Shown here one piece after another: positions 1 through 14,123 of a stretch of DNA of 64,000 bases (position 1 is its first letter; every line of letters begins with the position of its first letter). The translations under genes were made by a program, and so were the position numbers. The stretch is from Parascedosporium putredinis (Eukaryota; Ascomycota; Sordariomycetes; Microascales; Microascaceae): positions 186,001 to 250,000 of the forward strand of contig CASHTG010000008.1 of the NCBI GenBank assembly GCA_949357655.1. The letters run 5' to 3'. The notes under the pieces are model-generated. The model was given only the letters and a program-made list of their open reading frames with translations. It did not search any database and was not told the origin of the DNA.

Positions 1-3000
1 TGGTCAAATGGATGTAGTCATGTCTCGATCTGTCGAATGTCTCCCAACGTGTTTGGCCAGAGAGGTGGCACAATCGTCTGCCCACTGCCAGCACCTCCTC
101 GCCCGAGAAGAAAGTTCTCGCGCTTGAGGATGTTGTCGCCCTCTTTTGTTTGTCCTTTTCGTCCCCTCTTGTCACAGATTGCTGGTGGGCTTCATTCCTC
201 TCAAAGAAAGAGTACGTGCACTTTGTTGCACCATTGTACGGAATGCCGATGAATCCGCCAACTATTACGAAGCCATCGTTGGGACTAGACCGACTCGAGA
301 CCAAGTCGAGACTAGGCAAAGTCAGAAGAGGCCCGCTCCAACACTTGTCGGGAAGGGGCTAATTATGCAGTCGTATCGACGGAAGGATGCGGCGAATATC
401 GGGATGGGCGATTGCAGGGGTTGCGTCGGTTGCTGCATCGAAGAGTCGGCCCCAGCCACTCTCCCTGCCCAACCAGCCCAGACTCGATTCCGGCTGCCCA
501 ATCCAGTCGCCGGAAAGCTCGAAAAGCGTCGACCCCGGTTGGCCTTGGAAGGCCCATCGCCCATTCGTCGCCTTTTCCCAACCGTGAGACGGCCTAGAAC
601 TGCAGAATGACGAAAGGCGAGGGTTTGGGAGGATTCGGAGAAGGAGATCATGACTACGACGATGTGGCAACAGAAACAGAGTTGGGGTTGGGCTAACACT
701 AGAGTTGCTCCATCTAGATCTTCTGTACGATTGAAGCCGGGAAAAATGGGGTGGTCCCAAAATAAAAAGGAAGAAAAAGGGGTCGAAAAAGTCTTAAAAA
801 GGCCCGCAAAACACGGCACCTTGACATTGGCTGTGATGTCAGGAGACGGTGATGTCGGCTTCGTCTTCCGGTCAGCAAGCAAAAATCCCGCTTCATGTTG
901 ATTCCAGCATATGAAATTCACCAGTCTCGGACGGGACCACCCGCGTTCTCTTGCCGTTTGCATTAACACCTCTCTCGTTTTTACATGTCCATCCCGGGCG
1001 GCTCTTCCTCAATTCTCTTCTGCTTCTCTCTTCTTTTTTTGTCCTCAAAGATTCTTTTTCCGGTCGGGAGGTATCATTGGGCTTCATTTACAGAAGGGGA
1101 TCAAGGGTGCCGCTGCGCTGACCATCTGTTTCGAACCCGCTTGTATCAATGTGTCTTGCCACGTCGATCTGGCCTCACTGCTCTGGCCATTTCTCTACGG
1201 AATGGCACAAAGGATCCCATTCGCAAAGAGGTAGCAGCAGCATTTGATCCTCGGTTGGGCTGCAATGAAGCTCCCAGTGGACCCACCTTTGGTGCTTGAG
1301 ACAAGGGGACCAGGTCGAAAAATGCCCTCCATTGTTGACGGTCGAGAGCAGTATCTCGACTTCCCGAACCGAACCGGATCTGGACGGAACCGACGAGTGG
1401 GCAACCGAGCAAATAATCGATGCAGAAACGAGAACAGAAGAGAAAATGAAATTACGACTTCATGATGTGGCATTTCCAAGTCATATCACACACGGCGTAC
1501 TACTGATACGTATCGCGTCAATTTACCTTTTTCGTAGCTTGATCGTGTCCTGAATGACACTGTGATTCGCGCCATTTATTCGTTTAGGTCCTTACTCGCG
1601 AAGCCATTAAACTCAGGTCCGGGCCCAATATCGCTCAAGAGGCTTTTGCCAGAGGCCAACTCAGAAGCCACCGTGATGGGCCAAAGACGAAAATACCGCG
1701 CGGATGATCCCATGGTATACCGCCCACCCGCTCCCTTGGTTTGTAGCGTCTCCAGCATGGCACATGGAAACCAGAAGTGACTAGTGTAAAAGCAACTTCA
1801 CTTGTTTGAGAGTGGAAAAAGAAAAAAAGAAAGGGCTGTAGGTAGGTAGAGGCGCTGAATATGCGAGTCAGCCCCGGGTCGAACTTGGACACCACAAGCT
1901 TCGCTTGTTCTCCCTCGCATGGGAGGTGCATTCAAGCAAGCAAACCCTCGGAATATGGACACCTAGGGATTGGCCCACGAGTATCATATGGCTCTCCCTT
2001 TAGCCCGGTTTGTTTTCTAGTCGCGTCATCTCCGCGATGCACCTCCCCAGCCGAAAGAGAGAAGAAGCAAATTTAGAACCTGGGGACTGTGGAAACAAGA
2101 AAACCATGACCATCCATCTTATCCCTCATACCTCATGTCGTCGACCCCAGGTGCCGATCCAAGTGCCCGCGCACCATGTCACCCTCAAACGTTGCTTTAT
2201 ACTTCCTCCGTCCCTCCTTCTCGCATAAGCGCGTGTGAGGATGAGGGGAAGCAGGGAGGATTGGGCTGCCGCTTGGTGTTGCCTCTAGCTAGTGTCATGT
2301 ATGGCGATAAGAGGGTGGTTAGGCTGGGGCAAGGCGATGCTTTGCCAAGATCTGTATCTGTATCTTGATCATGCTTCACAGTCCCCCGAGGCATGTGAAA
2401 GTTTGAAGCACCCGCAGCGCGCACCTCCATCATACCCGATCCTCCCCGCCCCGGGCATCTGCTCCTACATTTTGTACATGACAGGTCGAATCTTGAGTGC
2501 GGTCGTGTTGATATCTCATTACCTGCGATGTTTGGCATCTTGCCGTATGTTTTGGCATCTTGTTTTTCTTAGCCTTGCCTAGCCCTTGGAAGTTCCAGGA
2601 TCAAACTACCGTATCAGGCATGTCCACGCAGCGAATCCAAAGCGGCCTCCTTACTCGCCCACCAGGCAAGGTTTGACGGAAAGTTTTTTTCATCTCTCGA
2701 GCTACTAAGAGGAGCATTCAGGTTTGCTGCATCCACTGAAGAATGGAGAGAATTGACAATCTATGAAACCTCATTTCTTGTGTTTTTTTTTGCGGGAGCC
2801 TTCAATCCTCTCCCTTGGCCCCCTCCTTGTCTCTCCTCCCACTGCCCTGCCCCGCTGACGGATGACGACGGCGCCAAGACTCGGCGCCCAGGACGCAGGC
2901 CAAGACCCCCGACCCCTCCGCCGGTGGGGCCCTTTCTTCCCCGCTCAGAGAAACATCATCTCGTTGCCCCTCCCTTGGGCCCCGAGTACCCAAAAACACA

Positions 3001-3146
3001 CAAAAACAGATATGCACAGGATGTCGCGTGTCGCGAGTGCAGTCCTCGGTCGCTGACCGTTTTGCGTCCGGTGCGTGGCTTGGGAGGAGGCTTTCTCCCG
3101 GATCGCTTGGTCGCCTGTTGAAGGCCAGCTGCGAATGAGGGATCTT

Positions 3147-3182
3147 TGTGGAAGGGAATATGGGTGTGGAAGGGAATATGGG
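3147..3182. repeat. 18-bp tandem repeat, two copies
   Basis: Two exact back-to-back copies of an 18-bp G-rich unit (TGTGGAAGGGAATATGGG), followed by a G-rich tail. No function visible. Confidence 0.8.
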
Positions 3183-6100
3183 TGTGGGGGTTCGGGGGTG
3201 TGGGGACCCTTCCATCGGGCAATGTGTTGAGCGATCGACATCCTGGACGGGGCATTGCTGAACGCCTAGTTATTCTTGCTAGTCGCGAGAGACCCTTGAG
3301 AAGACGTCAACTAGTTGAGATGAGGGATGAGGCACCGCACCTACCGGCGTGGTGTGAATGTTTCGATGAACTTCACTCACCAAAGACATCGAGTAGACAA
3401 AAGAGAAGAGAGAAACCCATGGGCTCCTTTAAACAGATGTAAAGATGTCGTATTTACATGTGTTCTTGTAGAAACGGTAGTACAAACGCCAATGGAACAT
3501 CGCCATTCCTTTTCTACGAGGCCTTGCCGTCCTCGGCCGCTCTGATCACACGACGGTTCATCTTGATCACGGTCTCGTTTTCCGTTGCCGATGACTTGAG
3601 TGCTTGCGGGGCTCGCGCCCGTTGCTCGCAGCTATCTTGAGAACACTCGAGGTGGCGCAAACCAAAAGACACAACGTCACTGCCGACTCTAGCATCGTAG
3701 TTGAGACGCGTATCCCGCGGTATATGGAAAGAAAGGCTAACATGTCGACTCCGTGCCGATTTTCGGCTGTGGCAAGGACCGAACTTTTCCCAAGAGCGTG
3801 GCTATCCCACTGTTCTCTCTCAACGGTGCTCGACAGGCTTGTCAATGCCTCCGTCTATCTAACAGCAGTACCGCGATATGGACTCGAGGACCGTCTAGCA
3901 TTATGAGAGCTCAATGCCGGGTATCTCGAGGAGACTAATTTAAAGCCTTGTTCGAGTTCTTTCCAACGAAGCCCAAATCTCGGTGACTGGTTGTGCCGAT
4001 CAAGCGAAAAAACGGAGTGAGGGAGGGCCTTGGGGTCTTTGATTCTCGCGGCCTGAGCTGCCGCTACCTCGGCCAAAGGGACTTTGTCTGTCGGCAATCC
4101 TCTCGAAAGATGAAAGGCAGGACTTGGAAGAACTTTTTCTCCGTTGCCCGCTCACATCTAGATGTTTGCACCCCTCGACGTGGGTGTCGGAAGTCTCGAG
4201 GAAGAAGTAAACGCTCGCCACCACGAGTTTGCCGATATGCAGTGCTCTAGTTCATGCTTGGCCGAGTCGCTGTAGGAGCCCGTGGGCCGTTGGGAATGTG
4301 GCTCTGAATATTCCTCGCCCACCACGCCACATTCTGGAAGAAGGAAGTCTTCGAATGGGGCAATCTTGCCTGACTTTGACGAGGTAGCTGAGGCCCTCTA
4401 AAGGCTCTATGAAGTTGGGGGCCCCAAATCTAGTTCTTTTGGGTTGACGCACTTGTCTACGGCATCGACGATGAGTGTAATTGAATCGCCATGGCCCGCC
4501 AAATCTAGATTACACTGGCTTGTAGTTCGAAAATGACTAGATTGATCCTCCGCAGAAGATCATTGAAGAGGTGAGGATCGTTGATCATGGTAGCCACGAT
4601 AGATATCTGCCCATGCCCCAGATCATTCAAACAGCTGATGCGGTCAGAGGTGCTCCTCGTGGAAACAGACCTACTTGAGCAGAGACCAGACTGCGGGCGG
4701 CGTCACCGATTGCTTCCCGTTCTCACACTCTTATCCAAAGAAGTAGCCATGGCTCAGCCCAATCTGGTTGAGGAGGGAATTGCTCATACGCGCGTGATCA
4801 GTAATGGGCGGGATATCGGATATTCACTGGGAAAGCTTGTGGTCCTCGCCGACCGGCGATGCTGGAAAGTCGAATGAGCAAAATATATCTGGCGGTTTGG
4901 TTGTTGCGCCGGACATCACGCACCGTAGCACATCCTAGTTGCTTGTTCACCAACTTCAATTGTGCTACGCTTGCTTGCCGTCAGTACGTGGCACCTTTTG
5001 GGGCACGGATTTCCCGACAGGCAGACGTGGCTCACGTTCATCGCCGCTGTCCATCTTCCACGGACTCCAATCCATGGCCAATTTGCGCCTAGTTCAAGAG
5101 GTTATTTGGCCATTAGTTAGTTGTCTAGTCATCAATTAGTCGTTGCTAGAGGTTTGGAAGTGGGAGAGGCGTACCTTTTGTTATTTATGATCACTCCTGG
5201 TCGACTGTTTTGCGGCGATGCTGGCTTGAACCACTCAGCGTCGAATTCACATTACCTTTATCCTTTCGCGATTTGGTGATGGAGGAAACTAACAGCATGG
5301 GTGAAGATTGAGCAGTGGAGACTTCTACTGGGAATGGGAGCCCTGGTCCCTAGCAGCGATGATACGGCGGGCTGGGGTAAAGCGTTGGCGTGAAGGTTTC
5401 CGGCAGTTTCGTGGACCCGGTCCCCTGCCCCGCGCCGAAGCGCCCCGGAGCATGCTCCGTGCCGAACACCGTAACATGCGCTAGTGGTCTTCAAAAATAC
5501 CATTCTTAACATCGTCAAGTTAAAAAGTCTAGAATGGTCAAAGGGATGATGGAATGGAGAGATTGCGCCTGCCGCCATTCCTCCTTTCATTTCCCTTTGC
5601 GGGGTTGAATCAATCCGCACGCAAGCAGCACTCTCTTCTTTCGTTACTCGGCGTCACGGTTGGCTGCGGATTTCAAGTGCATCGTTGATACCCATGCAAC
5701 ATTGCTTCGTTCTGTCCGGCAAGACAACGCTCGCAGACGAGATGGCCTCTATGACTGGAAATCGAGTCTTGAATCGCGCCGTGTCAGCAAGCGAGACCGA
5801 ATGACGGACCTAGGACATCGCATCCCCGACTTTGCCAAACGCTTAGACGCTCGTTTTACCAATGAAAAGGATAAAAGAGAAGAAGAACCAAAAAAGCCCG
5901 GTTACCTGCATTCGCCGGTCCCTTGCATGACATCGCAAGACAGAAACCGTCCTCTACCCAGGCTCCGCCTCCTGAATCAAGCGCACGCCATCGTCTAACC
6001 CCCTCCTCCACACTCAAATTCCCTCCCAATGCCAAAAGAAAGGCCAGCCAGGAACCGAGTTTTACTCCATGCCAGTTCCTCCCTGTCTCTTCCCTCAGAT

Positions 6101-9100
6101 TCGTCCTCCCTGCATGGAATACAGGCAACCGCCATTCTTAGCGCAAGCCACCATGTATCCTCCCGCGACCCCCTCGGCCAAAAAGCCGGATATTTGTGTG
6201 GACGCCACATTTGATGGGCTGGTCTTCCCTCCCCCCCGTTCCTGCTCCTTCCACTTCCCACCACCCGCCGGCTCTCCCAACCGATCTATTCATCCTGCCC
6301 TTGACCTATTACTAGTTCTCTCCGTCCAAGAGCTCAGGGGATGGTCAAGGAACCGGGGCGCGCGCGCGGTCCCCGCATCGTGCGGTCCGGTAGGCGACCG
6401 AGATCGAGGAGCGAGGGGGAATGGGGAATGTGGGACGGGAAATGAGCAAAAAGGAGCACGAGAAGGGAGACGAGAATTTCCCAGAAGGCGGACAAGGAGC
6501 AAGATCGTTTGCTCACAGTGTGGACCCTTGAAGAGCAATGTGGCTCGGTAGTTTTTGTTTGGACGCGGGTTGAACCAGCTCGTCTCGAGGGTGTGTCCTC
6601 GATCTCCCGCTTCTGTTCACGCACTTGCTTCCTTTCCTGCACCCCTTTACTCCCTCGGTCACCCATTTCGATGAGAAAAATGAGAATGAGAAACGGAAGC
6701 GGAGACCCTCATGCCTCTCTGCTTCGAGGTGATGCCAATGCGTCTTGAGGAGCAAAGCCAAGGCTCCTTTGCTCCGCCCTCGTCCTCCCTCGTCCTCCTT
6801 GCCTCGAAAGATCCTCTCGCCCCTGGTAGCACATACACCGTCATCACTCGTCACACGTTTCCCCACGCAAAGACTATTCGAGGCCGGATGTCGCATGACA
6901 AGTCAAAGAAACCTGCGGGCACGGCAGGAATTATATTGCCCCTCCACTCTGCGCCGCCCCCTCCTTTGGAAACTGTAGACCAACATGGTCAAAGGTAGAC
7001 ACACCTCTCCCCTCTTAAAAAAGGGGAGACCTTATCCACACCCGAGACGGAGGGATTATGCCTCATTGTTTTAATCTTGACGCAGGGAATCGCGCTTCCG
7101 CCGTCGCCGCCCCTGCCGAAGCGGCTACTGCTCTGCCTCGGACACCGCCCCTATTGTCATCCCGGGGCTTTCCCCTCCTATCCTTCCCTCACGACCGCTT
7201 TGCCCCATCTGTAGGCCGGACAAGAGGCAGAAGCGACAGTACTGGAGAGATGACGGGAAAGGATATAGACACACTACAGGCCAAACAGCATGGTATTATC
7301 CAGAAGAGAGCCTAGTACTGTGTGTATCTATTAGTGAGGTCCTCGTGATAGCCTCGATAGAGAGCCTCATATCTCCTTTATATTATCCGGGCCTCCTCCG
7401 AATGGTTCATTCCCGCCGGCATGGTGTAGCATTGCATGCAAGGGGTTCGTTCTAGGGTAAGAAAAAGATCGAGCCGAAATAGCGTCCAAGGGTAAACTAA
7501 GGCTTGAAAACAAGACAGGGCGGACAAGGTCCGTCCACCTAGGCTCCAGGCCGGCGCTGGTTAGGAATAGTGTTGGATGATATTTGGCAGGGGGCACACA
7601 GGTCGAGTCCCGGTTTCCATGATTACGGAGTCACCTTTGAAAATAACAAGAGAAGATGTTGGAGGGGCTATGGCTCTGATCCGGTAGGGTCACGATGACT
7701 CAATACCTCTCGAAGGGGCGTGGCCCCAGAAGGGCCCTGATTCACACATGGGATGAGTGCCAAGCAGTTGACCTGATACTTGGGATCTGTGTATCGCGCT
7801 CCGCTGGCGCGAAGTGGGCCAAGGCACGGCACACAAAGGGGGCTTCTCGCTTAGTAGATTAAAACTAAGGGGTTGTTTCTATTTTCCACGAGATCGAATG
7901 GCGGCAGACGATATTGCGAGTTGGAAGGACTGCCGCTGTCTTTTGGGGATTCAGGCTGAATCGCACGAGGGAAGGGGGAGGGCGAGGGCAGTAGGCTTTC
8001 GTTTCTCACCCCTTTTCTACTAGTTCAATGTATTGGTTGTCGAGCATGGCGGTGTCGCCATGTGCAGTGGAATTGACTGGCTGAGAGGCCGGATGGGAAG
8101 GCCCTGGGCGCCTGTCCCAATGTCGAGGACTGGCTGTGCCCTGATTCAGGGCGTGCGAGAAAATACAATGCCTTTTTGTGTGTGCAGGCCAAGCGAGGAT
8201 ACAGCTGGAATGATACCGAGGTAGGCCCTGATGTCGTAGACGAGAAATACGATACTGTAGTCGCGATGCACAGCTTCACTCACGGGACTGGGTGCATTCA
8301 TGGTCCATCGGCATCGAGATGGGCCTCGGAAATAGCAGAGGTGGTAATACAAGTTTGACCCAAAATCTTGGAGTGCGACCAATGGGCGAGCAGGATAGTT
8401 TCCTGAAGCTGTGGTAATCGGAGTTGAATCGCTGGTTCGATATCAAGGGAGACCCAGGCCAAATCGTGACCTGGGTCAAGGGACCAAAGAAAGGCGTCCA
8501 GGGGGTCAAGATAACGCAAGGATTGGTTCCTTGGTCACTTCTCTGGGATCGACTGGGGGCCGAAAAAAAAAAGGTCGCGTGGCTCAGAGGGCCGCGAGAT
8601 CTGCCGTCGGAGGATGTTGATCAGGGTTCTCTTGACAGGCAGTCAACTATCCCAAGACGGCGAGGTGCTGCCTCTTCCGACGACACTTGATACCCACTCT
8701 GGCAACGGGGGCCATCGTTTTCCCTTTCGGTTCCTTCTGTTCTCTCACGGCTGCAGTGGAAACATCAGAGCAAAATGCGACTGTGTCATCCATAAATAAG
8801 CCTTTGGAAGTTGTGAAGAAGGCCAGAGCAACGCCGAGGATCGATAACGATTGCAATTGGAGGTACAGGAGGTTCCAACGTGTATCAAGATGGGATTAAA
8901 TGTTGGGTGGTATCCCACCGTGGGAGGTGATAAGCGGGCAAAGTGCAACCCACTTCAAGATAGCCGGTTGGAACGTTCTTCTAAGCCCGCACAGATAGGA
9001 AGGAGTCGCACACAACACACACACACCGTTGACCTTGCGCCTTCTTTTGTTGACTCGAGTGTGCATGTGGTATCTCCGCCTGATATGGTAGTCACGCCGG

Positions 9101-9813
9101 GGAAGAAATAAAAACCCTCCCAAAAACAAATATTACCTTGCTGAAGGAAGTTGAAACTAGGCCCGCAAGGCTTGGAGCGCCATCCGCCGCTCCCGCATTT
9201 CAATCCAGCCTGTCTTGCTGACCGCGCCAGGATTCTCCGAGATCAATTCAAACGTTTTTAGCGGCTTCACGGATCGGGTCTCCGACTTTGGCCAAGGGCG
9301 GGTGGCGCTGGGCGCGGGTGCAGGTCGGTCGAGGACCATGAGCCAGCAAATGAATCGCGCGACAAAGACTGGGCTTGCCTTTGTCGAGAACCCGGGCTCG
9401 AATATCGAATAGATTGAGGACAACCAAACCAAATTTTTGTTTGGAACATTGTCACCTCTGGTGACGAATCTGGGGCGACGATGAGGTAGTGCTGGGGGCA
9501 AGGTTTGATACAGCAACCCGGGCTCAGATTGATACAAATGACCTTGCACAAGCAAACCACCCATGCGGTCCGCGATGGCCCCTGTAGTTCTGGGTGGGGA
9601 GCAACTTGAAAGAAGTGACCACTGGGCCATCACACATGGAGATTGATCAATTGATGCTCGCCCGGTTACCCATACACGGTCAGGCTGTCCGTCTGATGTT
9701 ACCGCAGTGCAATGTTACCCGACGCAGCAAAAGTTTCGACGTGTTTTGCTTAGCCTTGCGCCATCAATCTTCCTTCAACTCCTTCTGCTGGAGTCCTGGG
9801 CTGGCATTGGACG

Positions 9814-9857
9814 TTATTATTATTACTATTATTATTATTATATTATTATTATTACTT
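9814..9857. repeat. TTA/ATT trinucleotide microsatellite
   Basis: An imperfect run of about 14 ATT-type triplets with two interruptions, lying in non-coding DNA and followed by more AT-rich sequence to about 9925. Confidence 0.85.
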
Positions 9858-12800
9858 GTATTTGTATTAATGACGTGCGCTTGCCCTTTCTCTTTTTATT
9901 TTTATTATTTTTTTATGTTGTTATGATTGTCTAACTCCAGGTTGGTCAGAGTCTTTGGTACCTGAGGAGGGACAAGAGCGAGTCCCCACGGCCACGTTTG
10001 CAGTGGTGATGCTGTCAAGGTACCGAGTATATGCAACATGCAATGCAAAGCAGGTTCGAGAGAGAGTGAGAGCGCTTGGGAAGAGGAAGGCAAAACCGAT
10101 GAAAAAAGAAAACACAAGGAAGCTAAAAGCAAAGAAATAAAACGCTGAGTGGGAACAGACAAAACAAGTTCGTACCCCTCTTCCCAGAATTATGTTCGCA
10201 TGAAGGGAAATAATGCTTGATGCGGGAGAAAAAAAAAAGGTAATTCGGAGTTTCCAGTGTTTACGTCTCGCTTGGTGAAGAACATGGTCTCACATGTTTC
10301 CTCGGGAATTTTGATTCAGCGAGTTCAGCAGAATGGGGAATGGAGTTACCCTCCATTATTGATCCTCGATGAAGGCAAAAGGAAATTACCTTGACCCTTG
10401 CTCTTGCCCTCCTTACACGAGGCGCCTGGTCGTGTCTTCCCCAGACAACAGCACTCCGGGTAATAAAGAGCGACCGTCCTACAGAGCAGTTCGAAGGAAA
10501 GCACGGGTGAGACCTTGTATTGATGCTTCACGGAATGAAGCAGAGGAGGGGGAAAAAAGGTCAGACATGTATCTCCTTCTCTCCTCCTACCGCGCGGGAT
10601 CGATGACGGAGGTGCGGAGCACGGAACAACTAAGCCAACATAGTAGATGTTGTGGACGCGAAGAGATCGATTCTTGAGAAAGTGCCGTCTCAAAAGGCAT
10701 CCGGCTCCCGCGAGTGAAGGGCCAGACTCCCGTGTGCTCTCGCGTAGGCGACGTGTCCCAAGTTGGCCTAGGCGAGTACTCGTCAATGCCTTGTCTGTTG
10801 GGGCTGCTGCTAAACTTCTCGGCGCCAAACGGGATTCCTGAGAGGGAGAATGTCGGGCGGCCGACCGGACTCAGGGAGAGGAAGGATCGATCAGTGTAGT
10901 GTACCGAGGTAGTGGAGCGGGAATCAGAGACGTTGGCTAACTACCCTTGATCGGCTGAAGCATCTTCCTTTTCCCCTTGGAGAAGGTTCCCATTTGAATA
11001 GAGAATATTATTATTAATACTTGGTAGAAAAAGCATTTCGGCGCGCGGGGAACAGCTCTTTGCAGCCTCTGCATGGGGTTGGACAGCAATCCTTGCCCTT
11101 GCTCGATGTCTATCGCCATCGCAGCATATGAGATACTAATAGCTAACAACTAACAACGTGGTTCCCCTTGGGCCCGGTCATTGAGGCAAGCCCCCTGGTC
11201 CAGCCCCAAGCGTGTGCACCTTCAAAAATCCCTTGACGGGTTTGACGGTTTGATACCCAGGTCATTCCCCCACGAGTGAAAATTCGAACACTGCACAGAT
11301 CGACCTTTGCTGTGAACGACCTGTCGCACAATTGGGCGAAAACAACCAAAAAGGCGGATTCGCGGAGACCTTTGAACCAGTCGCTGGCCGCTACGCGGGT
11401 TTTGCTTCCAGACCGTCCCGCTGATCTCAACCGCTCTGATTCCGTGGTCTCCCTCGCGGGCTATTTCTCCCTCCTTCTCGTCCTCGGCTTTTATCTGATA
11501 CTATCAAAGCTAGCAGCGACCCGAAAAACATTTTCGGTGGGCCTCGAGAAAGATCCTGCATATATGGAGCCAGCGAAGAACGTTATACACCGCACTTTCA
11601 GTTGGCCCTGGCTTTTGGCCTAACCATTATGAGCGTGAGCTGATGATGCTCCTCCAGGGGACTGTTGAAAAGAAAAACTCTGGGACGGCTTCGGATGTGT
11701 AGATTGGTCTCTAACCGACAAGGTTACTTCCCGCCCAAAACGAAGCTAATTGCACACATTCCCCTGTCGCTTCCGTCTTCCGTGCCTGAAACGCCTTTGA
11801 GATCTTATTGTTGTAGTTCCCCTCGAAGGAGAGAGAGAGGAAAGAAAAACAAAATAAAAAAAGTGCTCGTTTTGCCGGGAATTCAACGACCTCGATGTTA
11901 GCTCGGGCCAAGCTCATCTGAAAAGACAAACAACTATCAATTGCCCTTCCCGCTCTCTTCCCCATTTCAGTGCCGAGAGCTAAGCTCAACACCAACCCTT
12001 TTTAACCATTCATGTTTGAACTCGGTACCCGTTTGCGCCCCTCTCCGGACCCGCCAGGCACCAAGCAAGACATTTAGACATATTACCATTCGGACTCGTT
12101 GACCGGACTCGATTTTCTTTGTATCATTTTTTTTTTTTTTGCAGCGGTTCCCACAAATTATTTGACCCAGCCAACCAGTGCAAGCTGTTGCTTGATGCTG
12201 CATGCCAGAGAAACCATTGCTCCATCCCTACATCACCGCGCTTCTGCCGAGCAATCCTTCCTCTATGGCACGCTTGGCGTTCGGTCTCCTCGCCGGATCA
12301 TCATCTCGATCTCTCCTAAGTCATTCCCTGGCATGAGACGACTCCCCTGCGAGACAACAACACTTGGTTCCAAGATCAAACCGCACCCCACAAACCGGCC
12401 AGTCTCATGAACTTTATTTCCTGAAGAATTTTTTTTTTTTTTGCGGTCTCAAATCTCAAAAATATTACCTGTATCATCCTCTCGTTTCCATCTAGCCTCT
12501 ATCTAGTACGGAGCGTTAGCCCTGTTCAATTTTAGGCTGGGTATGACAAGAGATAGAGGGCGACGATTCCGTTCAGACACACACATACTCACACACACAC
12601 ACACCTGCTTCTCCCACCTCTTCGCGCCTCACCTTTGCGCTATCGTAGCTCGGAGTACGGTTGCAACTTGAATCGGGCAGACTCCGGATGACTAGGCCGC
12701 GGTGTAATCACCGTTACCGCATTTTCAGTCCTGTACGACACACCACCCGTACTGTCCTTGCTGTCTGTATCCGTTCTGACAGGCTAGCCCACCGTCTGTC

Positions 12801-12957
12801 GTCTTTTCTTTTCTTTTCCTGCTTCACAGAACCATTTCCGCCATTTTCAAGGCATCTCTCTGGCCCGCGACATATTACTCGCCCGAGTTGTACCTGGTCC
12901 ACTTGCAATCCAGACGCACACTCATCTTTCTTATCAACTGGTGTCTCTCCCGCCTTG

Positions 12958-13007
12958 CAAACACACCCACACCCGCACCCACGCCCACTCCCACTCCCAC
13001 GCCCCCT
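12958..13007. repeat. CCCA-type simple sequence
   Basis: A C/A-rich purine-poor simple-sequence stretch made of imperfect CACCC and CTCCC hexamers, in the probable upstream region of the gene starting near 14.1 kb. A CA run also lies at about 12579-12603. Confidence 0.7.
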
Positions 13008-14123
13008 TCCCACTTGCCTTCCCTCACCTCGCTACCCTCCATCATTCGCTTACCTCGCCACTGCCCAAGTCATCATTTGAGGAGTGTTAATCCGTTCATT
13101 AGTGCGGAGAGCGGCAACCCATATATCCCGGCGCAGCCCTCTTCTGCTTGCCCACACGCACCCTCCACTCCGTTCCAACGGACACTATCGTTCATGTTCC
13201 TGCGCCGTTTCGCCCTCCGGCATATGTTTACACAGGCACAGGCTGGTTTGCACGAGGCGAAGGCGTTTGAAGAATAGTACAAGTGACACCTTAGAGACAA
13301 GGGACAAGCTCCGAAACTGAGGCACCCACCAGTTTTGGACCGGAAGAGAACAAAAGTTAAATCGGGATCGATCCGGGTTTTCCTTTCTGCACCGGATACA
13401 ATTCTCCCTCCCCCTCATTCCCCTGTTCACAGCCTACATTTTTGATCTTGTGTCATCGTCGAAAACCTGTGCCATTACAGCGTTGGCAATATCTCTTATC
13501 GCTCTCGAGCAGATAACGATCGTTGGTATATCCCTGCGCGATAGGACCGAGAGAAAGTTTCCATGGGCCCAAGGTTTCAAGGTTTCCAACATCTAACGAT
13601 TACTCCGGCCCTCAAGCATCAACTGGCTTCACATGATTCGGCCCCAAAGGACGCATTGCCTAGGGGGCTGAGAGCACGTTGACGGTTTATGTTTATGGCC
13701 GGTTTTTGACAAGAAAGTATAACGCAGTTTCTCAGGGAGAGGCATCTCGTCTTCTTTTCTTCTACGACTCGCCAACCGCACTTTTGCGTGTTGCGGACAA
13801 ACCCTGGATCTCGGCCAGAGCATCGGAGGCCGGGTTCGAGAACAGGCCTCAAAATCCGAAAACACGGTGAAGGAAGAAGCAAGAAGCATGGCGAACGGGA
13901 CAAGAATAGCGGAACTTGATCCGCCCCTGCAAACATTATTCGCCATGAGCTCTGGATCACAACAGGATGGTGGCAGGAGGTGTGCCAACGACGAGACCTC
14001 GATAACGACAGCTACGACGAAAACGACTGGAGATGGGTATCGGCGAGAAGGTCAACCACGGTCAACCCTGGAAATCGACCAGGCGAGGACAGCCACGTTT
14101 GCTCTGGCAAATGAGGATCATGA

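Larger units (their letters stand above)
1..13887. other. Gene-poor region, no supportable coding sequence
   Basis: About 13.9 kb in which no reading frame shows a recognisable domain, a plausible start with coherent codon use, or a chain of exons. The longest frames (for example about 215 codons on the minus strand at 322-969) are low-information translations of CT-rich DNA. The sequence is not AT-rich and shows no transposase, reverse transcriptase or long terminal repeats that I can recognise, so a heavily RIP-mutated repeat block is unlikely. Visible items are poly-T and CT-rich tracts, a small 18-bp tandem repeat near 3147, a TTA-type microsatellite near 9814 and CA/CCCA-rich simple sequence at 12.58-13.0 kb. 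The last 1.5 kb is CT-rich and probably promoter or 5' UTR of the large gene that follows. Confidence 0.6.

Noticed and set aside
322..969. 215-codon minus-strand frame in the first kilobase
   Set aside because: No domain, no signal or membrane feature that makes sense, and overlapping frames of similar quality on both strands. Consistent with chance in CT-rich DNA.
1120..1160. Possible minus-strand tRNA T-arm (GGTTCGAAA)
   Set aside because: The flanking bases cannot form the T stem, and no anticodon arm or acceptor partner can be drawn.
12579..13007. Short direct repeats suggestive of a CRISPR-like array
   Set aside because: Plain CA and CCCA simple sequence without regular spacers, in a eukaryotic genome.
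1..13887. RIP-mutated transposon remnants
   Set aside because: Base composition is not AT-rich, and no terminal repeats or transposase/reverse transcriptase motifs were seen by eye. A repeat-library search could overturn this.
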